Part shown: in pieces, positions 26,801 through 39,620 of the stretch
Position numbering within the stretch: the stretch's first letter is position 1
Layout: each line of letters opens with the position of its first letter
Position numbers and translations under genes: made by a program
Source: Malurus cyaneus samueli
Taxonomy: Eukaryota; Chordata; Aves; Passeriformes; Maluridae
Reading direction: 5' to 3'
DNA: 64,000 bases
Assembly: GCA_009741485.1 (NCBI GenBank)
Contig: CM019214.1
Coordinates: 21,784,267 to 21,848,266 of the forward strand
Notes under the pieces: model-generated
Told to the model about the DNA's origin: nothing
The model's input: only the letters and a program-made list of their open reading frames with translations
Database searches by the model: none

Positions 26801-29495
26801 TGATTTCTGCAGAGTGAAAGCAATGCATTGAAAGGCAAGTGGAAATGAGAGGCATATTCTATTCAGCCAAGAAACTTCATTTGAAAGTCCGTTTTTCAGA
26901 AACCTGAATCCCGAGGACACTACAGAAATCCATGTTTCCCCTCTATTTTTCCCTCTGATAGTGGAAAAGGGAGCAATCTGAAGACTGCATTGTATATAAT
27001 GATATATTTCTTTTGTAAAGATTTTGTGCTTTTCAGATAACTGGCAAGATGCAAGATGAGGAGCAAGATGCAAACAGAAATGTTTTATCTTCTTAAGGAA
27101 ATATGTTTATTTGAAGTACAAAGCAAAAATTGTAAAAATTGTATGTGCATACAGTATTACAATGGCCAGATTTTAAGCTGTTTTATGAACTATTGTTGTA
27201 ATAACCTCACTCCATAGACTCAGTCAATCTTGACACCTTACCACTGTGATGTGTCCAAACATTACAATACTTCATTCTGGAGGAAATAAGTGCCAGTAAT
27301 CAATTACTATTTCAACTTTGGAGACAAGCTACATCGGTGGATTTTAAACTTCTATGGATGCCCACACCACACTGCATAGCCACAGTGAGGAAAAATTAAT
27401 CTTTACTCAAATACTGTAATTTATATAGTATAACAGTAGTTAAAATAATATATATCAAATTTAAATGGAATTTTTGCATTATGAATAGCTATTTCCAACA
27501 AAACCTCAGCATTTCTTCCTACTAGTGAAATATTACACATTCTATGCATCTGCTTTTTCTGATAAAACTTGGTTTTGTTGCAGATCTGATTGTGTGTTTT
27601 CTTGCCAGATCTATTGGTTGTCACCTTTTTTATGCCACAGGGGAAAACAATGAGGTAGAAAAGTGTATACATAAAATAGATTCATAGCTGAAATATATTT
27701 TGGGACATATCAAACAAAAGGAAGCATATATTCAGAGAAAAAAAAATTTAAAAGGAACAAAAATGCACTTAGGGAAGAAAAACAATGTCCTTAGAGAGGA
27801 GCTTGGCAAAAAAAATAATAAAAATGACACTATGGCTTGAGGAACTGAAAGGCTTCAAATTACCCTTATGCCGATCTATCACTGGTGCAGGATTTGACAA
27901 TTAATTGCTTGGGAACTGCTGAGTTAGACTGATCCATGCAAAGACTTCCTGACCTGGGTCAATATGATGTGATAAGAATACGAGCAAAAGCAGAAAATAC
28001 ACTGGTTGCAAATCAGACTGCCTATCTAGTCTTCAAATCTACATAATTTTTCTTTCTGACATTTACATTGCTTTATCTCTAATTTTAATGCACTTCTTGA
28101 TTTTGGAAACCTTCGTGATACTCTAAGGATATGGTAATACTACATTTTATGGTCTCATAGCTATCATTCAGGCCACTTGGAAGAACTGTTCATTAAGCAC
28201 CATGGAGATAACTTCTGGAGATCTAAGTGGCAAGCTGTCATGTTGCAGTGAAAGTAGTTAAAAAAAGAACATTAACTAGGTCAGCCCCAGAAAATGAGTT
28301 GTATTACCGTGCTTGTTACAAACAGAAAAAAAACAGTCTTCAATTGAATATGGAGCAATCGGAATTAAGTCCATGAGAAACATGACAAATTATGACCGGC
28401 TTTTTTGCACTATGGCTCTAATGCACCTACACTAAATAAACTTTTGATAAGAATTTTTGGATTTCTATTTTGATTCTGTCAGGACATCATGGTATTTTAT
28501 GCTTTATAAGACTGGGGTATAGCTTAGTAGGATTTTTAGTTAGGAATACTGACACTGGTTTATCTATTTTTGAACAGTGGTGTAAAAAGCAAGCCTTGCT
28601 AAACAAACTGGTTTTTTTAACAAAAATTACTCCCAAAATTTCAAGTTTCTGTTTCATTTAAAACTCAAATTGGGTGCATCCTTCATCTAAAATAATTTAG
28701 TAATATTTCAGTACGATGTTCTCTATAAAACTATTCCCTGACAATTCCAATACAGAAATATATTATAATACAAGTTGATATATATTATAATACAAGTTGA
28801 ATTTCACAAGAATCTTCTAAAATATATGCAGTGTGGAATAAGTCAGTAACCAAATTAAGACAAAAAATTCAGAAATCTTTAATGTCATACTTTTATGATA
28901 TTAATTCCAATTCTATTTAATATTCATCTGGTGTGATTCCTTTTGCGCATGACTGGATATTTATGCTGCAATTAGTTATCTCAAGTATCTTTATAGTGAG
29001 AAATATGTTTCTATATTAAACACCTACCAAAGAATATGAAGAATTTCCTAGAAATGCCATTTCTGTTTTCTATGACTAAGAGTAGCCAGACTACAACATT
29101 ATTTACTTTATCGGTATTAGAAAAACCGGTGAAATAAAAACCACGAATGTGCTGACTTGTACCCTGCGATCAATCCCTCATTGTCTCTCTCATGTAATCA
29201 AACTCCTATTTATATTGAAAACTTTTCAAGAATTTGACTAATTTCCAGGTTGTTCACCATGTTTCTTCAATACCTTGCAAAATGAGACTATAACTACATA
29301 AGTGAATTAGACATATTTACCTGACTGGAGTTTCACATAAGCATGGGAATGTGCTCAGCTTTGTTCCAGAAAAATAAATTCATTATGCTGTGGGGAAGAA
29401 AAGCTTAATGCAGGCCCTTCATAGCCTATATTGTAAGCTAAGGCTCTTTTCATTGAAATGAAAGAAAATAATGTTGCACATGTCTGCAATTTTAC
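23877..29495 (-). other. STS intron between the hairpin exon and the VFLF exon
   Basis: This is about 5.6 kb of AT-rich sequence with short A/T runs and a 22-bp tandem duplication at 28758-28800. I saw no transposable element, exon or RNA gene in it. Confidence 0.8.
28758..28800. repeat. Two-copy tandem repeat, 22-bp period
   Basis: ATATATTATAATACAAGTTG followed by A occurs twice in succession, at 28758 and 28780, without mismatch. It is a simple local duplication in AT-rich intron sequence. Confidence 0.9.
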
Positions 29496-29618
29496 CTATT
29501 AGAGCTGTTGCATAACCTTTCTGCTTCAGGAGTTTGGAGAAAGTTATTTCTTCAGGAGGAAGTCCCCCAGAAGAGGCAGCAAATAAGAAGACACCAACTC
29601 GTGAGAAGGCAGCCATTC
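29496..29618 (-). CDS. STS: STS exon, catalytic-domain segment ([12 protein letters not shown])
   Basis: The exon is 123 bp, between acceptor cattgtatttag and donor GTAAAA. It completes a split Gly codon and encodes [19 protein letters not shown] followed by [21 protein letters not shown], a close match to the corresponding part of human STS ([20 protein letters not shown]). It is one residue shorter than human in the MAFSR stretch. The exon ends inside the Gly codon that precedes the conserved Lys-Trp-His motif, which begins the next exon. Confidence 0.95.
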
Positions 29619-32600
29619 CTAAATACAATGAAAATGAGTGAGATGTGGATAACACTAAAAACCAATTTCCATTCATTAGTTCTGAATGCACTTTTTTGGC
29701 TTCAGGTGGTATCACTTAAATGACATATTACAATCAGATACTAGATGTTGCAAGTGGAAGATACAATCATCTATTTCGCTGTGCAAGGTCTTTTCTGTAC
29801 TGACACCAGAAACTGAGACGTGGAGAAAAAAAGTCTCTGCTTATAACCATGGGGCTAGCCATTACATAAACTGCAGCCCCTCTTGTAGATTTTCTAAGGT
29901 ATAGCAAAAGTTTAAAAAGTTGAGCTTGCACAGTTTCCTTTTCTCGTACAGGAAATGAAGGGAGGAAATGAAGCTGAGGACTTAGTGAGATCAATCCCAA
30001 GTTCTACTCTCAGAATTTCCGTATTCCTCACGTGTAGTTTTCCACAAACCTTTAAGGTTTTTTGAGAGAAGGCACATTGAAATAGGGCAGTCTTACAGTT
30101 GGGCATGTAAATATCATGAGGTCAGTAAAAGCAAGAGAGAATCTGAGTCTGTAAATAGAGTGGCTTGGGCTGTCGGCATTGATGGGGAAGGACCAGTGCT
30201 CCAGCAGCACAAAGACACATCGAGTGTGAGTGCACTGAAGGGGCATCAGGTACCAGCTAACAAGACAACATCTAAATAAGGCACCGTAATTACACGCTAA
30301 GAGTCTGAGGAACACAAATGAGCTTATAAACTGCTCTCAGGATGAGGAACTTGACAGCTCAGGTTCATGAAAATTAGATTACTAGGATTCCAGATGAGAG
30401 CTGGCACTGAAAACAGACAGTAAGAACAGAGAATATCTATGCAAATCTGTGCAGATGTATCTTCAGGAAGTCTAAATTATGCAATTGGATGATTACAGTG
30501 CCCAAGTTACATGACTGATGTAGATAACCAGAATTCTCCCTCAGGTATGCCTTGTGGTTACATGAGAAAAAGACTTGTTAGACTGGTTTATTAAAGAGAG
30601 TTCAACCTACTGTTCAAATGCTGACTTCAGTGTTCACCCCAGATGGTTTTGCTGATCAACCCTTCAGATAGTTTTAGTCCTATATTTATCTACATTTTAT
30701 TTATTTATATTTATTTTTATGTATTTCAAGCTCTTGGAACTGAAATCAGTGTAATTCCTTTAAGTTATCAGAATGAAAGTACAGAAGCATGATTTTTCAT
30801 CATTACCTTTGTCTGAGATTTTGTCTCATCCAATACTGCATTTTGGAATCTTTTTCTTCAGCTCCATTAGCAGGAGTTTTAGGTTTCTACCATCTTTTCC
30901 ATATCATGATTCTAGTGTCTTCTATAATAATCCTTTACTAGTTCTTCACTGATATTTGGAAGCAATCCATATTTAGAAATTTTGTAATTTAAAGAAGACA
31001 AAGTTCAGTTTTTCTACCTGCATGGAAATGATTAGGTATGTCTAAGAGCTGATTGGTGAAGAAAAAAATAGTTCAAGTTTTAATTTTTCAGAAATAAGAG
31101 CAAGGATCATAATGGAAAGTGACCTGTGACTTTACCTACAGTTAAATATTAATAGCAATATATCTGTAACAGGTATATAAAATTTTCCTTTGCAGATGAA
31201 TGTAATGGAAAATTTAGCAAGTTATATTAGCTGGCACTTTTGCAGAAGCTTGTTACTTGATTTGAATGAGCACGAAGGCTCAAGTAGGCTCCAGAGTCTT
31301 GCTTTGCTTTCATTCCCAGAAGCAAGGACAGGATGTTTTATCACTAATGAACAAGTGATCTGATTAATGTATAATGATCCTTGCTAAAAATTATGTTAAG
31401 GGAATGTTAAAGTTGCATGGCTAAGCACTGAAAGGCTCAGTCCCAGCACACCAAAATAAACAGACTTGATCTCCTTTGACTCAAATAGGCTTTGGATCAG
31501 ATACATTTAAGAAAAATTAAATGCATGTATTCACAGGATACTTAATACTGTGTATGAGTAGATATGGAACAAAAGCACTTAAAATAGATGACAGTTTTTT
31601 TTCTCTCCTTTTCCCATTTTTAAGGGAAACTTGAATACCTTCGTGAACTATTTTGCCCCCACCAACCTCCCCCCACAAAAATGAGAAAACTGAAACCATA
31701 AACCCAACAATTTGTCTAAAACAAAAATGTTTTTGCAGAAATAGGAATGTCTGAGGAGAAGTATTTACACTGCACTCTCCCACTGAGTCTTTTTAGGTCA
31801 CTTCCACTAAGTTTTCTAGAACTTCTATGACGTTTAACACTAGGGCGGCCCACCAACATAATGGAAGCAACCTGAATGCAACTCTGGAGGCAGGCAAAGA
31901 GCCTGGGGTCATTGAATAGCAGAGGAAGTTCACAGAACCACAGAGAATCACAGGAGTGCTGAGTTGGAAGGGACCTACAAGGATCAGCAAAGTCCAGCTC
32001 CTGGCCCTGTACAGGATCATTCCCAAGAGTCAACACCACATGCCCAAGAGTACTATCCAAACACTTCCTGAACTTTGACAAGTTTAGCACTGTGACCACT
32101 TCTTCGGGGAGCCTGTTCCAGGGCCCAACCACCCTCTGGGGGGAAGAACCCTTCCCTAAAATCCAACCTAAACTTCCCCTGACAGAACTGCAGTCCATTG
32201 CCTCGGGTCCTGTCACTGATCACCAGAGAGCAGAGATCAGTGCCTGCCTCTCCTCTTCCCCTCATGATGAAGCTGTGACTGCACTGAGGTCTCCCTCAGT
32301 CTCCTCCAGGCTGAACAGACCCAGTGCCCTCAGCTGTTCCTCACAGCTTCCCCTCAAGGCTCTTCACCATCTTCGTTGCCCTCCTTTGGACACTCTCTAA
32401 TAATTTAAAGTCTTCCTTTTACTGTGGCACCCAAACTACATACAGCACTCAGGGTAAGGCCGCCTTAGCACAGAGCAGCTCAGGACAATCCCCTCCCTCG
32501 CCTGGCTGGCAATGCTGTGCCTGATGGAGCCCAATGGTTGACATTAAATAACCACAGTCAGGTTATTTTGTCAGTATTTAAACAAACAAAAAAAAAATTA

Positions 32601-32850
32601 CTCATTAAAAAAAAAAAAACTTTACCTTTGTGTCAACTCTTGAAATGTGAAAATTTTCCATATATATGAAATATTTCAAATATAGACCAACTCTGCTGAA
32701 CTTGATCAGTCACTGAAAGGACTGATTATTTATCATTATTTTACCTGGCAATGATAAACAAATCAAGAAAGGCCAGACAAAAAAACCTGCAAACCATTTA
32801 CCGCAAATAAAATATTATATTTATAGATAAATAAAGTTATGGGATTTTAC
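29619..32850 (-). other. STS intron between the VFLF exon and the CTPSR exon
   Basis: This is about 3.2 kb of intron, with one CR1 at 31.9-32.5 kb and short poly(A) runs near 32590. Nothing else recognisable was found. Confidence 0.8.
31925..32545 (-). mobile_element. CR1 LINE 3' fragment
   Basis: It opens with agaaccacagagaatcacag and gttggaagggacctacaagg. It then carries ccaaacacttcctgaacttt, aaccaccctctggggggaag and the subfamily phrase tttggacactctctaataat before ending near gatggagcccaatgg. It lies on the minus strand. It shares subfamily-specific phrases with the copy at 38587, indicating the same lineage. Confidence 0.92.
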
Positions 32851-32972
32851 CTGATCTTATAGGATATCTCCCTGTCAGGAAAGCTGCCCTGCTTGGCGTA
32901 CAAAGTGGGGATGCTGCTATATGCTGGGTAAGTGTCACTCCTTCCTCTGCTAGCCTGTCAATATTAGGAGTT
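32851..32972 (-). CDS. STS: STS exon with the formylglycine (CTPSR) active site
   Basis: The exon is 122 bp. It follows acceptor gtttttctag and ends TCAG before donor GTAAAA. It completes the split Arg codon and encodes [11 protein letters not shown], then [18 protein letters not shown]-x-P-S-R is the sulfatase signature. Its Cys (residue 73 counted from the Met at 34825) is the one oxidised to formylglycine by SUMF1, and the Arg (77) supports the active site, matching human Cys75 and Arg79. The frame is open and the key residues are intact. The phase (2 in, 1 out) fits both neighbouring exons. Confidence 0.96.
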
Positions 32973-34679
32973 CTAGAAAAACACAAGCAGACAAAAAAAA
33001 ATATACAAAGATGAAAATTTAGATATGGGCATGGTAAGATCAAGGCATCTGAAGCAAGGACTACCAGGAAAATCCAGTTAAAATGTACTGTATGTAAATT
33101 ATCAAAACCATGCTGAGGGGGCAATACCAAATACTATCACGTCAAATATTTTTGCGTCAGGTGTCAACACCGAACTGAGACACTGTGACATCGTGGCAAA
33201 ATACTTTTTCCCCACTTTCATCTATTCTTCATGGCCTGTGCTAAACTGCAACATCTGGACATATAGTATTGCAACCCTTTTTAGCGTGTTCCTTGACCAG
33301 AACTGTAATTTTGCAACCTTTCTGCTTCAGTAGTGAGGGGAAGAGAGACTGGAGAAAGGCTGTGCTTCCTTATTCCCTACTTGGTGTCTCTTCCGTCTCT
33401 CCCCAGCAAAAGCTTGCCGGGGTAGGGATAATGTTGTGTGGTGCTATCAGCTATTAGAAGAGATTCAGATGATTATGACTCTGCCATGCTCAATATTAAC
33501 AATATCTACATGTCTGACATGATTATGCCTGCATTATTAGACTGAGGGCACAACCAAGCTTCCATATCTGCATGGGAAACTTGTCTGTGACCTGGCTCAT
33601 CATGCAGATTAAAATTGGCTCCCGCAGGAAGACATCCTGTGTCCTTGGGTATAGAGATAAGCTCACTAATGCAGACTGGCCAGGAGCTGCAGCATGCTCT
33701 AATAGCTCTCTGACCCTGGAGATTAATGACCGTGACCTCAGGGCACACTAGTGCTCCCATCACCTAAGTCTGAATAGTCAGAAACATTAATTTAGCAATG
33801 GACTTATTTTCTATCAGTAACGTCACCTACTGATAACAATCAGTAAGATGAAAATCCTTCACATGCCAACAATGTAATTCTGAATTGTCACAGCAGAGAA
33901 TGCGGATCTTGGAGTCATTCTGGTGCCTGTGAAGGTAGTGATCCAAGCATCTGTGTTCTATGTATTTTTACCTGCTTAAAGTCAGAAGGTGTAACTTGAT
34001 TTTTTTTTTTTATTTGAGTTATGAAAAAATTTTACTCCTAACTAACATCAGCAGGAACAAGGTCATTTAACATTTGACAGAACAATGCTTTTAGTCTGAA
34101 TGTTTTATTTTAACTTTGCCAAAGACTTTGCACCACAATGGCTAGATCTCACTTGCTCTGTTTACAGAACCATGACATCTAAGCTGTTAGCAAGAAACAT
34201 CCTGGGGCACACTGATGCATTATTCAAATATATTAACATTTGTTTTAATTAATATATTGACTACTGCATAAAGCTAAATAAAGGGAAAAAAAGCACTCTT
34301 TACTTCCAATTAATTAACAACAAGCCTGTCCGAAATCATGAGTACTTTAAAATATGTTTAATTCATATTACTTGTGTCATGTATATTTTAGAAGAAAATT
34401 GTTGATTACACTTTAGTTCTCTAGAGCTACCCTTATTTGGTTGGTTACTCAATCCTGTGTTTATAATATAACTTCTCAGCAGGATAAATCCATTAGCTAA
34501 ATCTTTGGTCAAAAAAAAAAAAAAAAAAAAAAAAGAATATTCTAATCTCTGGAAAAGTCATTAACTTTGGTTACTCATAAAAACCTAATCAAATCTCTGA
34601 ACCTTCTGGCATTTTTAACTTTACAAATTCATTGAAAAACTAAATAAAAAGTTATGACTCTGCCAAATCATTATCCTAC
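32973..34679 (-). other. STS intron between the CTPSR exon and the signal-peptide exon
   Basis: This is about 1.7 kb, the shortest STS intron seen here. It contains a 24-base A run at 34511-34534. I saw no transposable element or exon. Confidence 0.8.
34511..34534. repeat. Poly(A) run, 24 bases
   Basis: There are 24 consecutive A. No recognisable retroposed body precedes it on either strand, so it is treated as a simple repeat that may vary in length. Confidence 0.95.
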
Positions 34680-34832
34680 CTTAAGGTTCTGTTCCCATAA
34701 CATCCTAGGTCTCCAATACCAAGATCATCAGCCATCAGTAAAATTATATTGGGATTTGAAACACTGTGTGTTTTGACACTCTTTATGGCACACTGGCAAA
34801 TTATTAGAAGTAAAAGGAGCCTCATCTTCTTC
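34680..34832 (-). CDS. STS: STS exon with signal peptide and catalytic Asp pair
   Basis: This is the first confidently recognised exon of steryl-sulfatase, an ER-membrane enzyme that hydrolyses 3-beta-sulfate esters of steroids. On the minus strand it follows the acceptor ttcttacacaacag and begins GAAGAAG, then ATG (34825-34823). It ends ACCTTAAG before donor GTAGGA, in phase 2. From that Met the peptide has a leucine-rich signal core ([11 protein letters not shown]) and the sulfatase strand [14 protein letters not shown]. Asp33 and Asp34 correspond to human Asp35 and Asp36, which bind the active-site calcium. GCYGNRT follows and keeps the N-glycosylation sequon found in the human enzyme (GNKT). 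The start is either this Met or one in an upstream exon: the codons before it read Lys-Lys, as human STS has Arg-Lys before its second Met. Arylsulfatase paralogues (ARSD/E/F/H) are less likely, given the later exons. Confidence 0.93.
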
Positions 34833-35189
34833 CTGTTGTGTAAGAACAGGTGGAACATATAGTAAATAGACACTTGTTTAAAAAAAATAAAATATTGTTA
34901 ATCTAATTTATTCTTACTATTAACCTTTGCACAGCAAAAGAAAAAAAAAAAAATAAAAGAAAGATTGCATAATTTATTTGGCTTTTTTTTTTTCCTGAGA
35001 TTTTTTACATTTTCTCTCTCATACTCCTTAAAAATAAAAACACATTTCTTGGTGTATATGTAATTTTTCCTTCCACTCCTTTACATAGATGAAGCTTTTA
35101 AATAAAGACAAATAAAGAACTAGGTTCAACCTCAGTGGCAATTTTGCATACACTATACAGCAATTAATCATAAGAGCTAATAGTACCTG

Positions 35190-35350
35190 GGGTTTTTTTA
35201 CTTATTTGTTTGTTTTTTTCTGTTTTGTTTTGTTGTTTGCTTGTGGTTTTTTGTTTGGTTTTGTTTTTTGGTTTGGCTGTTTTGTTTTGGTTGGGGGTTT
35301 GGGGGTTTGCTTAATTTTTTTTTTGGTTGGTTGGTTGATTTTTGCTTTTT
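35190..35350. repeat. G/T-rich low-complexity tract
   Basis: The plus strand is almost entirely G and T for about 150 bases, built from irregular TTTG, TTTTG and TTGG units (gttttgttttgttgtttgct, ttggttgggggtttgggggt). It is strongly strand-asymmetric. Read as RNA from the STS strand it would be A/C-rich. Confidence 0.9.
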
Positions 35351-36009
35351 TTTTTTTCTTAGGTAAAAATGTGATTTAAAGAACAGAGAATCTGAAATCA
35401 TTTAGGACCAAAACCTCTAAGGCTCATTGCAGAAAAAATTAATTAATCAATTCCACTAATGAAGTAAAAGACTGAATTTCTCTTCAACAATGGGGGGGAA
35501 AAAAAAACCAGCTGAATTTTCCGGAAAGTAATAAGTATATAAAAGAGAGTAAAGAGATGCACTGTGAAATTATTGTTAGTGAATGTTTAAGAAAAGACTC
35601 TTCAGAAATATTTTAAATAACAGGGTCTATGGCAAAATCAACTAAAAGTATCATATCATATCACAAGGTTCTATAAACAATGCTCATGCCATATCCAACC
35701 TAAAACAGGAAGAAGGATGCATTGTACACAATACAACATACCATTCTCTGCTTTTATAGTAAAAAGCAGAGTATTACCAGATGTACACGCTATGAATGCT
35801 ACTTTACCTAAATCAGAACTTGTCATCTCTCTGTTTTAAACTGCACTGACTATGCCCTGGCTGAAACTGAGTGCCTTCAGCAGTAATGGACTGTGCAAGG
35901 CATACACATAAAAAAGAACAGAGACTCTTTAGTCTCTAGAAAGACTCCTACCTTTTCTGGATGCAGGCAGCCTTTTTCAAATGCAGGTGAGGCATGAGTC
36001 ACACCTGCA

Positions 36010-36610
36010 CTTTGCATTATTCTGGGACAAGAAGTAAAGTGGAGAAAACCAGGACTAAGGTAGGAATTTGAAAGTGAAAGAGTAGAAGAAGGCAACAGAG
36101 ACAATAACTTCCGGAGAGAATGGGGACAGCAGGTCAAGAAAGAAAAATCTTGTAAATCAATGAGTTATGGTAGATAAAAGTAACTGGAGAGAAGATAAAG
36201 AAGTCAGAACTGGAAGAGCTGGTACAAAGAAACTAGACATGAAGGGAGACAGATTCACAAATCAATGAGGTGGGTGAAAGTATTTGTAGAGAAGACAAAA
36301 TAGGCAGAACTAGAAGAGCTTACTCTGACTTGAATAACGAATGGAAGTTGAGAACCAGCTGGAATGACAACTGCAGACAGAAATGCAGAGAAATAGTAGG
36401 GGAATAAAGAAACTGTAAGGGATGACATTGAATTGGAAAACAAAACTGAGGAACAGAGGTGAGAGAACTGGGAGTGTCTGGGAGGAATGAGCTGAGGAGT
36501 TATGATTAAGGTCAGTGAAGAGATTTGATTGGGAAGAACCTGAAAAGATAATACTTAGGACTAGCATAGGTGAGAAGAGACCAAAATAGTAGGGATAAAG
36601 CAATGTAGAC
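36010..36610. repeat. Purine-rich region with diverged ~102-bp direct repeat
   Basis: The plus strand is rich in A and G. At 36154 and again at about 36258 the same order of motifs recurs: aaatcaatgag, a gta/aaagta segment, agagaaga, then cagaactggaagagct or cagaactagaagagct. The two units are about 102 bp apart and clearly diverged. Further AGAA/GGAA-rich sequence extends to 36610. Origin unknown. Confidence 0.65.
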
Positions 36611-38586
36611 TGGAATTTCTGATTCCCAAATTCATTACTGCCATTCTGTCAGAAAGCATAGGTGTACAAAAGGCTTTAACTCGTTTATTGCATGTTCACA
36701 TAGAGATAAAACACTAGTAATTATATTAGCTATTTTTTACTGATTATGGCATACTTTATAAACACTTTGGTGAAAATAGTTCTGGCTTAGACTTCAGCCA
36801 GAATCATCTAAAAATCCCAGCCTTATCAGTGCAGTATACTGTTATCTTATTTATCCTATGGGAAGCAATCTACTTCATTTCAGACATGGAAAATACATAC
36901 ACAAACTGTAAGACTAAAACAATAAATGCATTTCTGCATAGGATGCATATAACTCATCCTTCAAATAACCATACTAATGAAGCTGTGTTGTGCCTACCAT
37001 GGCATAGATTTCTCTTTCTTGCCTGAAAGGATAAACAATCATTATTTGTTTCCCATGCATTGCAAGAGAACAATTAACACCCAAAGAGACCCAAGAAGAC
37101 AGGATGCTGCCACATTTTATATTCCTATTCCCTGTTCAACCTGCAAAGGCCTCAGAGGCCAAGGTCTCCAAAAAAGGAGACATTATACAGAAAGTGGTAT
37201 GGATACCTGCAAGACTTCCAAAAGGTAGCCTTGTTTATTACCTCCATTTCTCATTTTGTAATTCAGCCAAAAGTAGTGTTATTAAAAGTTGTGTCGGATA
37301 AAATACTGCTGGATACTTCTCCATTCTGAAGGAGTATCCGTAGATACTCTCACACTTTGAGCTATTTGCCCTCACCTGATATCATGTCCCTGAAGTGAAA
37401 TCAACAGGGAAACTGGAAAACAAAATAATCCCAACAACTATTATTTCTCTGGTGTACTCTCCCTGAAACAGATTTTCATGTGTCTTGAATAGATGTGCAT
37501 GGAAAGCAAGAAAAATCGGATGAAATTGAGTGGAACAGACAACAGCAAAGAAATTCAAAGGAGCTAAAAGGGAAGGACGTGAGAAGAATGAAGTTCTGAG
37601 AATGCTGAAAGCTGCCTGTATTACACCAGGGCTTGTCCTGGTGAAAACACAGGCATGTGCACACCTAACATGAAAATGGTAACACCAAATCAGATGAAGC
37701 TTCCAGCTAACTTGTTTCCTCTCTGTCTAGAGCCAATTCAAATACTTAAGCAAAGATTGTAAAAAAGTTGGCAAAGAAATTATTTTACTAGCAAACCCTT
37801 CTAGGTTTTGGCAGTCAGCATAAAAGGTATTTTGGACAGGAGAACATTGTAATGAATATCTGTTCATGGATCTTTTACCCTTCATATATTTGTTATAATT
37901 TATTTTGAATCAATTAACTTTTGGATTGGTTTGGTTCTTTGCATTGAACCAATTTGATTTTATCTTCTTATTTGCATAACACTTTATAGATGTTTCTTCA
38001 GTAGAAGTCACCTTTGAAGGCTCTATTTTACAATCATGTGGCAACATTTTTCCTTTATTTTTGCATGCAAATTTTAACCTCTGCTTAACTTTCCCTATGA
38101 TATAATGCAGCAGAGTAGCTTCTTCCTTTCCAAAGTGGCTGCTAAGTTAAATAGATTCAAGAGGTGCTTAATCTCCTATAACAACAGCCATACATTAATT
38201 TGTATTTCACATATCCTGTTTCAAGCTACAAAACTTGAATCACTGTGTATGAACCTATAGACATGCATACAAACATGCACAGATGTATTGATATGCACAT
38301 ATCATGCATGTGGGGGCATAATACATACCCTAGATACCTTTAAATTGTATTTTTGGGATTTTAATACATATTTTCCATTAGCATTAAAAAACCCAGAGTA
38401 TAAATATTTAAGAACAAGTGAATGAAAGAAAACCTCAAAACAGATACAAAACACTATATCTTGATATGAAATTTAACAAATACTTCCTCTAAGTTTTAAT
38501 TTTCTTCACTTAAAAAATGCTGGTCAGAGTTGTCTTCTTTTTTTTCCCCCCCCCCCATCAGGATAACTGACTCAAGATAATGGCTG

Positions 38587-39620
38587 TCACAGAATCATAG
38601 AATATCCTAAGTTGCAAGGAACCTACAAGGATTAGCAAATCCAGCTCCTGGTCCTGCATGGGACATCCCCAAGTGTAACACCATGTGCCCAAGGGTAGTT
38701 CAAACACTTCCTGAACTCTGACAAGTTTGGTGCTGTGTCCACTTCTTTGGGGAACCTGTTCCAATGCCCAACCACCCTCTGGGAAACGAACCTTTCCCTA
38801 ACATTCAACCTAAGCTTCCCCTGACACAACTTTATGCCATTCCCTAAGGTCCTGTCACTGAACACCAGAGAGCAGGGCTCAGTGTCTGCCCCTCCTCTTC
38901 CCCTCATGATGACCAATGACCTCAGCCGCTCTTCACGCAGCTTCCTCTCAAGGCTCTTCACCAATCTTCATTGTCCTCCTTTGGACAGCCTCTAATAATT
39001 TAATGTCTTCCTTTTATTGTGGCACCCAGAGCGGCCCCCGCCCTGGAGGTGAGGCCGCCCCAGTGCAGCAGAGCAGGACAATCCCCTCCCTTGCCCGGCT
39101 GGCGATGCTGTCCCTGATGCCCCCCAGGACAGGGTGTCCCCCTGGCTGCCAGGGCACTGCTGACTCGTGTTCAGCTGCCATCCACCAGGACCCCCAGGGC
39201 CCTTTCCATGGCACTGCTTCCACTCTCATTCCCAGGCTGTCTGACATCCAGGGCTGCCCTGCCCAGGTATAGAATCTGGCAACTGCTCTTGTTGAACTTT
39301 ATATGGCTGGGGATTGCCCAGCCCTCTAATTTGTCAAGGTCTCTCTGTGGGGCATGTCTGCCTTGGAGTGAGTGAACAGGTCCTCCCAATTTAGCATCAC
39401 TGGCTAGCTTACTTAGGATACTTTCCAGTCCTGCATTGTTTATCAAGATGTTGAAGAGAATTGAGCCTTAGATGAGCCCCGTGGAACCCCAATAGTGACA
39501 GATTGCCAGTCTGATGTCACCCCATTCCCTGTAACTCTTTGCACCTGATCAATCAGCCAGTTACTCACCTGTCACAACGTGTGTTTATCCCGCTGTGAGT
39601 TGGGTAATCCTTGTCCAACT
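38587..39620 (-). mobile_element. CR1 LINE 3' fragment, ~1 kb, longest in window
   Basis: It starts cacagaatcatagaatatcc and continues through caaggaacctacaaggatta, cttcctgaactctgacaagt, tttggacagcctctaataat and gttgaactttatatggctgg to gatcaatcagccagttactc. It is on the minus strand. It extends much further 5' than the other copies, into the reverse-transcriptase C-terminal region, with frame breaks. It is the same subfamily as the copy at 31925. Confidence 0.93.

Noticed and set aside
31716..32216. 166-codon minus-strand ORF
   Set aside because: Most of it is CR1 sequence (element starts at 31925), and the remainder is chance extension.
38632..39446. Several overlapping ORFs of 77-118 codons on both strands
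   Set aside because: All sit in the 1-kb CR1 copy, which has frame breaks and is not an intact ORF2.
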